DNA from: Bordetella parapertussis
GTDB lineage: Bacteria > Pseudomonadota > Gammaproteobacteria > Burkholderiales > Burkholderiaceae_B
NCBI GenBank assembly: GCA_945895265.1
Contig: CAMDEF010000031.1
Span: 1-47,190, forward strand
Reading direction: 5' to 3'
DNA: 47,190 nucleotides
This document shows, in pieces, positions 42,122 through 47,190 of the stretch (the first letter of the stretch is position 1; each line of letters opens with the position of its first letter). The notes below the pieces were generated by a model, which searched no databases, had not been told where the DNA came from, and was given only the letters and a program-made list of their open reading frames with translations. Both the position numbers and the translations under genes were made by a program.

Positions 42122-43171
42122 TCATTTCTCAAGCTTAAATCCCATGGCTTTAATGGTTTTTTGCCAAAACAACAAGTCACGTTTAAGCATTTCATTCATT
42201 TGCTGTGGATTCAGATACGTCACAATAAACCCCTGAGCCGTTAAACGATCACGAACGACAGGATCCGCCAAGGCACGCGAAAACTCACGAGAAAGCCTTT
42301 CAACAATATCTGCCGGCGTGTTTGCAGGAGCAAGGATCGAATACCAGAGCGGCGCATCAAACCCCGGCAGCGCCGCCTCGGCGATCGTTGGAACCGACGG
42401 CATCGCATTCGACCGTGTTGGTGTCGTTACGCCAAGTGCTCGAAGTTTACCGGCCTTAACGAGCCCATCCAGTGAGGCCATCGTGCCAATCGCGCTCTGC
42501 ACTTGTCCGCCGACTAAATCGGCAATCGCAGGCCCGGTGCCTTTATAAGGAACATGCGTCACTTGCACGCCGGCCGAGTAGTTAAATAGTTCAAAGGCGA
42601 TGTGCTGAGCGGTACCCGAACCAGGAGTCCCGTGATTAAATTTTCCGGGATTCGCTTTGACCAAGGCGATGAATTCTTTCAAGTTCTGCGCGGGGACAGA
42701 GGGATGCACGACTAACACCATCGGGACCGACGCAATCTGTGCAACGGTCACAAAATCTTTTTCAATATCAAACGGTAATTTGTTATCCAACCAAGGGTTG
42801 ATCGTGATTTGATTGGCTGCAATCAACATCGTGTAACCATCCGGGGCTGATCGTGCAACAAATTCAGCGCCGATATTGCCTCCAGCGCCACCCTTATTTT
42901 CAACAACAACACTCTGCCCTAAGCCGTCTGATAAAAGTGGAGCGAGCGCACGCGCTAAGATATCGTTGCCGCCGCCAGGAGGAAAAGGTACAACAAAACG
43001 TATCGATCTGTCTGGAAATTTCGCCCCCGTTTGGGCATGAGACTGCTGCGTTATCGCTATGCCGATCAGCGCCATGACGGTAACGACGAATCGCGTCAAC
43101 CAAGGTACCAGGTCGCAACGCCGCTTGGCTTGCGCTTCAGGTTGAGAGACTACTTTTATGTTTTGAGTCAT
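42122..43171 (-). CDS. Bug/TctC family substrate-binding protein
   Basis: The fourth Bug protein, 349 residues. It has a longer N-terminus than the others (about 27 polar residues, TQNIKVVSQPEAQAKRRCD) before a hydrophobic signal WLTRFVVTVMALIGIAITQQSHA, so either the ATG at 43171 is right and a long n-region exists, or translation begins later. AAGG lies eight bases before this ATG. The mature part contains FPDRSIRFVVPFPPGGGNDILAR, VTHVPYKGTGPAIADLVGGQVQ and FDAPLWYSILAPA. It precedes the CoA-transferase gene on the same strand. Confidence 0.9.
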   Translation of the reverse strand: MTQNIKVVSQPEAQAKRRCDLVPWLTRFVVTVMALIGIAITQQSHAQTGAKFPDRSIRFVVPFPPGGGNDILARALAPLLSDGLGQSVVVENKGGAGGNIGAEFVARSAPDGYTMLIAANQITINPWLDNKLPFDIEKDFVTVAQIASVPMVLVVHPSVPAQNLKEFIALVKANPGKFNHGTPGSGTAQHIAFELFNYSAGVQVTHVPYKGTGPAIADLVGGQVQSAIGTMASLDGLVKAGKLRALGVTTPTRSNAMPSVPTIAEAALPGFDAPLWYSILAPANTPADIVERLSREFSRALADPVVRDRLTAQGFIVTYLNPQQMNEMLKRDLLFWQKTIKAMGFKLEK

Positions 43172-43212
43172 ATTCACACCTTTTGGCAATACTGCATCAT
43201 AAACAGCTTTAA

Positions 43213-44115
43213 TTAAGTCGCACGCGTTGACTTAGGCAGCGTGCCTAAGATAATTCCTGCAATAATCAGCACGGTCGCAATCAACAGCTCAGGCCCGAGC
43301 ACTTCGCCTAAAAACAAACTTGCACAGAGCAGACCGATCAACGGTACGCCCAATAAACCCATTGACACGGCTGCTGCGGGCAAATCTCGGCTCACAATAT
43401 TCATCAGCCAATACGCCACACCGTTTCCGAATAAGCCGCAAAATCCTACCAATAACACCATCTCTAGTGACCACTTGACCTGTGGCATACCCTCTATGGC
43501 AAAGGCTAATATCAGCTGTGTCAAACCGCCTAACAACATCTGCCAAGGTAATAACGAAAAAAGCGGCGTCACCCATTTGTGTGCGCGCCCATATACGATT
43601 GAGATCGCCCACAGCAACGCGCCTAACAACACGAAACCATGTCCAATCAAGACTTTGCGATCAGTCCAATCCATAGCGCTTGGCTGCAAAATCAGGATCA
43701 GACCAGACATGCCAATGACTAAACCCAAAATTCGGCGCAACGTGAAGGGCTCATTCAAAAATAACCACGCTGCGGGTAGCACCCACAGTGGCGTTGTGTA
43801 AGCTAAAACGATCGATTTTCCGGCAGGCAAGTACAGAAGGCCCACGCTGACCAACACCGAAAACCCAACCATGTGCAGCCAGCCAATGCTGAAAATAATA
43901 GGCAGATCGCCTCGCACCGGAATGCGTAATTTTTTTGTAGCAAAGCACACCAAAAAAAAGATGATGCACATCGGCACTAACCTAAACGCCGTCACCCAGA
44001 CCGGCGACACAAATTCAAGAGACTTTTTAGCAGCGACCCAGTTCACCCCCCAGATCACCACCAATAAAGCCAACAATAGAATTGCGCGATGCCGACGCGA
44101 AGCGTCAGACTGCAT
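43213..44115 (-). CDS. EamA/DMT family transporter
   Basis: A 300-residue drug/metabolite-transporter with about ten hydrophobic segments in two EamA repeats. The first repeat begins LLLALLVVIWGVNWVAAKKSLEFV and includes VLAYTTPLWVLPAAWLFLNEPF; the second repeats the pattern (SMGLLGVPLIGLLCASLFLGEVL). It could export a metabolite or amino acid. I chose the ATG at 44115 (QSDASRRHRA), which overlaps the end of the metallo-hydrolase gene by 11 bases; a TTG at 44163 would give a longer overlap. Co-transcribed with the MBL gene upstream. Confidence 0.88.
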   Translation of the reverse strand: MQSDASRRHRAILLLALLVVIWGVNWVAAKKSLEFVSPVWVTAFRLVPMCIIFFLVCFATKKLRIPVRGDLPIIFSIGWLHMVGFSVLVSVGLLYLPAGKSIVLAYTTPLWVLPAAWLFLNEPFTLRRILGLVIGMSGLILILQPSAMDWTDRKVLIGHGFVLLGALLWAISIVYGRAHKWVTPLFSLLPWQMLLGGLTQLILAFAIEGMPQVKWSLEMVLLVGFCGLFGNGVAYWLMNIVSRDLPAAAVSMGLLGVPLIGLLCASLFLGEVLGPELLIATVLIIAGIILGTLPKSTRAT

Positions 44116-44989
44116 CTGTGTCGTAGCGAAAGCCACCCGCTGCGTTTGGCTCGATTCGCCCAATCGTTGGGGCAGGAAAATGTGCCGGAAAGATCAGATT
44201 GCCACTACCCGCATGCTTTTCAATTAAGGCTGTGCGCGAGACACGCGCTAAATCCTGATCATCGTCGGCGGTCGTTGACATTTCGGGATAGCGCAACTGG
44301 ATCTGATGATGAATCACATCACCGGTGAGTACGCCACGCTGACCTTCGGATTCAATATTTATCACAATATTGCCGGGTGTATGCCCGTGGCAGGCCTCGA
44401 TCCACATTCCCTTATCGACTTCGTAATCATCTGCAACTAACACGGCTTGCTTAGCCCGCAAGATCGGATCGATACTGTCTTCAAACGCTTGAGTGTGCGT
44501 ATCTTTTTTCCCGCTGCGATAGGTTGCATCGGCGTGATTAAATTCAGTTTTTGACATAAGGTACTTTGCATTTGGAAAGGTCGGTTTCCACACCCCGTCG
44601 ACCAGACGTGTGTTCCAGCCCACGTGATCCCAATGCAGGTGTGTACACATCACGTAATCAACCTCTTCAGGCTTAACCTTTGCCTGAGCCAGCGCCCCCA
44701 TAAAATCATTATTCATCTTATGAAAACCTGGACGCAACGGGCGCTCTTTATCATTACCGCAGCAAGAGTCAACCAAAATTGTGAAGCGACCCGTTTTAAC
44801 GACAAATGAGTGAAAACTCATTTGAAGCCTGCCTTCGGTGGTCAGCTGGCCACCAGGCAACTCACGCAAACACGTCGTCAACATGTCTTGCGTTAAGTCT
44901 GGAAAAAAATCTCGCGCAGGTGCGTAGGGACGCTCGGTCTCAAGCACTCTTTCGACCATATACCGACCAACTTTAGTGACAGCCATCAT
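44105..44989 (-). CDS. metallo-beta-lactamase fold hydrolase
   Basis: A 294-residue metallo-beta-lactamase-fold protein. The metal motif is T-H-L-H-W-D-H (CTHLHWDHVGWN, near residues 115-126). Further ligand segments are ACHGHTPGNI, LTGDVIHHQIQ and FPAHFPAPTIG, as in quorum-lactonase and other lactonase-like members. A strong AGGAGG site lies five bases before the ATG. Its last bases overlap the transporter start, implying one transcript. A perfect palindrome lies about 24 bases upstream of the start codon, suggesting local repression. Substrate could be a lactone or ester; not determinable here. Confidence 0.88.
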   Translation of the reverse strand: MMAVTKVGRYMVERVLETERPYAPARDFFPDLTQDMLTTCLRELPGGQLTTEGRLQMSFHSFVVKTGRFTILVDSCCGNDKERPLRPGFHKMNNDFMGALAQAKVKPEEVDYVMCTHLHWDHVGWNTRLVDGVWKPTFPNAKYLMSKTEFNHADATYRSGKKDTHTQAFEDSIDPILRAKQAVLVADDYEVDKGMWIEACHGHTPGNIVINIESEGQRGVLTGDVIHHQIQLRYPEMSTTADDDQDLARVSRTALIEKHAGSGNLIFPAHFPAPTIGRIEPNAAGGFRYDTDAV

Positions 44990-45012
44990 TTTGCCTCCTG
45001 TTTTTTTTTAGT

Positions 45013-45027
45013 ATTGTGATTCACAAT
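45013..45027. promoter_or_regulatory. perfect palindrome ATTGTGA-T-TCACAAT, candidate operator
   Basis: A 15-base palindrome with a single-base centre, ending 24 bases upstream of the metallo-hydrolase ATG and lying next to a T-run on the coding-strand side. The half-sites are too close for a CRP site (TGTGA-N6-TCACA). The form suits a GntR-, IclR- or MarR-type dimer. Confidence 0.5.
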
Positions 45028-45076
45028 GTATTGCCTCGATATCTTCTCGTCAAACGACTCGATGAGTCGTGTGCCC

Positions 45077-45682
45077 TTAGCTGAAATACCAAACTAGCAT
45101 CGCCAACACCACGGCAGCCACAGCGGGCCACAGCAAACGCCGGGTACTTGAAGCGCCAAGTGCTGGCGCATGGCTTAAATTGCTGGGTATTGTTGTCTGG
45201 ATGCTGTCACCTTCACTTCTTGCAACATCGCCACCTGCAAATTTAGCCTGCAGCGCCTCATCAAACCGTTTGAAAAAATCTTCAGCCAAAGACTTGGCGA
45301 CCCCATCAATAAGGCGCTGCCCTAGCTGGGCGATTTTTCCGCCGACTTTTGAATGAACGGTGTACTTAAGTTCGCACCCGCCCTCGTGCGGTATCAATTC
45401 AACTTTAGATTCGCCTTGGCCAAACCCAGCGACGCCCCCTTGCGCTTCGAACTGCAAGGCATACGACGCAGGCGCCTGGATATCTGCCAACTTAACCTTG
45501 CCATTGAACTTAGCAGACACTGGGCCAATCTTGACCGCAACGGTTACCGCATATTCGTTGTCTGCTAGGCGCTCAAATTTTTCACAGCCTGGAATGCATG
45601 CTTTTAAAATCTCTGGGTCGTTTAGCGAATCCCAAGCCTGTTGTTGCGATACTGCTAACGGTCGGCTACCTTGCATGTCCAT
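45077..45682 (-). CDS. CoxG-like SRPBCC family protein with C-terminal anchor
   Basis: A 201-residue protein of the SRPBCC/CoxG family (carbon monoxide dehydrogenase subunit G-type). Residues 1-150 form the ligand-binding fold (WDSLNDPEILKACIPGCEKFERL, FNGKVKLADIQAPASYAL, GVAGFGQGESKVEL). A linker leads to a C-terminal transmembrane segment (RRLLWPAVAAVVLAMLVWYF), a feature known from CoxG, which anchors the CO dehydrogenase to the membrane in Afipia/Oligotropha. It is followed upstream by coxE- and coxD-like genes on the same strand. No coxMSL genes are in the window. Confidence 0.88.
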   Translation of the reverse strand: MDMQGSRPLAVSQQQAWDSLNDPEILKACIPGCEKFERLADNEYAVTVAVKIGPVSAKFNGKVKLADIQAPASYALQFEAQGGVAGFGQGESKVELIPHEGGCELKYTVHSKVGGKIAQLGQRLIDGVAKSLAEDFFKRFDEALQAKFAGGDVARSEGDSIQTTIPSNLSHAPALGASSTRRLLWPAVAAVVLAMLVWYFS

Positions 45683-45702
45683 CGTATTCTCTCAAAAAAT
45701 AA

Positions 45703-46884
45703 TTATCTTTTTACAAGCTGAACTAGGCTGCGTGCCAAATCTTCTAAATGTGCCAGATTGTGAATCGCTAGCATGCCGTCTGCTTTTTTTTGTAACACAC
45801 CTGCACCACGTGCCGCTGGCTGATACTCGTCAAAGCGCAGCATCGGGTTCAACCATAACAGACTGCGGCAGTTGCGTTTCAGCCAACCCAACTCAGACTC
45901 TAATTGTTCTGAGCTACCCGTATCTAAACCGTCACTAATTAGCAACACAACGGTCCGACGGCCCACAAGTTGTCGACTTTGCGTACGTCGTAACTCATTA
46001 AGCGATGCACCCATTTGGGTGCCACCTGCAAAGTCGCTAATCAAGCGATTGGCTTGCGCTAACATTGCATCGGTATCCGCTAGCCTGAATGCAAGATTCA
46101 AATCTGTCAGGTGATTGCCAAACGCAAAGACTGAGCGCGCGACCCGCCGAGTGCTTTGATGTAAAAAAGCCAACATCAGTCGAGCATAGCGTTCCATCGA
46201 GCCCGACACGTCAATCAATAGCAACACCGGCAAAGGTTCAAGGCGGCGCGAAAGATAAGGCAAGGCGAGCAGCTCTCCGTCATAGCGAGCCGAATCTCGT
46301 AAGGCTCGCCGCCAATCTAAGCGAACACCATGCGAAGCACTTTGTAGACGCCGTGCCCTCAACTGTGGCCATGGCAAAGTGATTTCACGCGCGAGTTGCT
46401 CAACCAAGCGAAACTCACTCGCACTCAAACTCTCAAAATCTGCGTGTCGCAGGCGCACACGATCACTAGCCGAGAGCGCGGCATCGAACTGAATTTTTTC
46501 CTCTTCTCGAGGCTGTGATTTGACCGCTGCACGCACCGCTGCAAGCGCCTCTTGCGCGCGAGCAAGACGTTTTGGCTTGGGGGTCGCCTCAGTTGTCTTA
46601 GGCAACATTTGCGCCAACAATTGCTGCGTCAACTCAGGGTTACGAAAATAAGCGTCGAATAATTGCTCGAATACCGCTTGATCTTGTTGGCGACACACAA
46701 GCGTCGCCAATAACGCGGCACGCAAATCGGCTTTCGCTTCAACACCCACCAACAAAGCCGCCTGTAAGCCAAACCCAATGCGTGCGCTGTCCATCGGCAA
46801 GCCGGCGCGTCTGAGCGTACGGCCAAAGCCGATAATATTTTCGGCCATTTTGCCGCTACGTGCGTCACCGAGCTGCATCACCAC
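45703..46884 (-). CDS. VWA domain protein, CoxE-like
   Basis: A 393-residue protein of the CoxE family. The VWA domain occupies about residues 205-390 with the metal site D-V-S-G-S (LLLIDVSGSMERYAR), a Thr in the GGTQMG segment and VVLLISDGLDTG. The N-terminal part (ENIIGFGRTLRRAGLPMDSARIGFGLQAALLVG) is typical of the family. In CO dehydrogenase clusters, CoxE works with the AAA ATPase CoxD in maturing the CuSMo active site. The start is uncertain: GTG at 46884 or ATG at 46878 or 46848. It follows the CoxD-like gene by about 33 bases, indicating one operon. Confidence 0.88.
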   Translation of the reverse strand: MVMQLGDARSGKMAENIIGFGRTLRRAGLPMDSARIGFGLQAALLVGVEAKADLRAALLATLVCRQQDQAVFEQLFDAYFRNPELTQQLLAQMLPKTTEATPKPKRLARAQEALAAVRAAVKSQPREEEKIQFDAALSASDRVRLRHADFESLSASEFRLVEQLAREITLPWPQLRARRLQSASHGVRLDWRRALRDSARYDGELLALPYLSRRLEPLPVLLLIDVSGSMERYARLMLAFLHQSTRRVARSVFAFGNHLTDLNLAFRLADTDAMLAQANRLISDFAGGTQMGASLNELRRTQSRQLVGRRTVVLLISDGLDTGSSEQLESELGWLKRNCRSLLWLNPMLRFDEYQPAARGAGVLQKKADGMLAIHNLAHLEDLARSLVQLVKR

Positions 46885-46917
46885 TCTTTGTTCGACAATG
46901 GCTTATCAAGCATATGG

Positions 46918-47190
46918 CTAGTTTGAAGACTCAGTGACTGGATCGGGCCGCAATAAGGCGTCGAGCAGAGGTTCAAGCGCCGCAATATCTTCGCGCTGTT
47001 TAAACAAAATGCCCACAGTGCTCTGCACCACTTCAGGATCAAGCGTAAGTGTGTTGAGCGCGACGAGCGCCTTTGCCCATTCAACACTCTCAGCAATTCC
47101 TGGGCTGCGACTAAAAGCGCTCACGAAGGGCGCACTGCGCAGGCGTTCAACAAAGGATGCTACTTGCTGGGCAAGCGCCTCGCTAGCCTG
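46918..47190 (-). CDS. MoxR-type AAA ATPase, CoxD-like (C-terminal part, cut by window edge)
   Basis: The last 90 residues of a protein whose N-terminus lies beyond the window. The frame stays open to the edge (the final codons read QASEALAQQVASFVERLRS) and contains SRSPGIAESVEWAKALVALNTLTLDPEVVQSTVGILFKQREDI, the C-terminal lid-domain pattern of MoxR/CoxD ATPases that begins with the arginine-rich PGIAESVEWA motif. The AAA core (Walker A and B) is not seen here. It is directly upstream of the VWA gene, the usual MoxR-VWA order, and probably part of a chaperone pair for metalloenzyme maturation. Confidence 0.83.
   Translation of the reverse strand, partial: QASEALAQQVASFVERLRSAPFVSAFSRSPGIAESVEWAKALVALNTLTLDPEVVQSTVGILFKQREDIAALEPLLDALLRPDPVTESSN

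Noticed and set aside
43241..43801. 186-codon plus-strand ORF
   Set aside because: Antisense to the EamA transporter gene, with low-complexity Asn/Pro/Thr content and no family signature.
45013..45027. CRP binding site
   Set aside because: CRP needs a six-base spacer between TGTGA and TCACA; here only one base separates them.
45360..45938. 192-codon plus-strand ORF
   Set aside because: Antisense across the CoxG- and CoxE-like genes; no recognisable domain.

Overview
The window looks like a chromosomal segment of a betaproteobacterium of the order Burkholderiales, probably Alcaligenaceae-like. Base composition is moderate, near 50% GC by eye. Evidence: four Bug/TctC-type periplasmic binding proteins, CaiB/BaiF CoA-transferases, PrpD-like proteins, and a housekeeping block of dnaQ, rnhA, a methyltransferase and gloB followed by mltD and fabI. 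No rRNA, intact tRNA, CRISPR array, transposase or phage gene was found.

Layout. 1-1.4 kb: AT-rich accessory edge with a ccdAB toxin-antitoxin pair abutting a possible tRNA-Val(CAC)-like remnant, and a doubtful small membrane protein. 1.4-4.9 kb: two enolase-superfamily (mandelate racemase/muconate lactonizing type) enzymes flanking a Bug binding protein, apparently an acid-sugar or hydroxy-acid catabolic unit. 5-10.2 kb: housekeeping block dnaQ, rnhA, yafS-like methyltransferase, gloB, mltD, fabI. 10.2-13.9 kb: minus-strand operon of a hydroxyacid dehydrogenase, SCP2-like protein, alpha/beta hydrolase and PrpD-family protein. 13.9-19.1 kb: truncated chromate transporter, SulP transporter, amidase and BenE-type transporter.

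19.1-28.5 kb is the most interesting part. An intact GTP cyclohydrolase II with an extra N-terminal domain diverges from a stand-alone RibD-type reductase. Beside them lie a GT4 glycosyltransferase, a PTPS/QueD-fold protein that lacks the canonical catalytic residues, and an MDR dehydrogenase lacking zinc ligands. Then come a short OpgH-like GT2 glycosyltransferase, an NdvA/ChvA-like ABC exporter, an unlisted 40-codon ORF coupled at both ends by ATGA overlaps, and a SAM methyltransferase. I infer a pathway that opens GTP, reduces the pyrimidine, then modifies, glycosylates, methylates and perhaps exports the product; this is not shown by the sequence alone.

28.5-45 kb: a run of catabolic modules for organic acids through CoA thioesters (FAH-family hydrolase; acyl-CoA dehydrogenase, CoA-transferase and GntR/UTRA regulator with four-base overlaps; PrpD protein; Bug proteins; MaoC hydratase; class II aldolase; adenylosuccinate-lyase/PcaB-type lyase; AcuI-like reductase; second CoA-transferase; EamA exporter; metallo-beta-lactamase-fold hydrolase). 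Intergenic gaps here hold short tandem repeats and perfect palindromes that may be operators. 45-47.2 kb: coxG-, coxE- and coxD-like genes (SRPBCC, VWA and AAA ATPase), the last cut by the window edge. The carbon monoxide dehydrogenase structural genes are not seen here.
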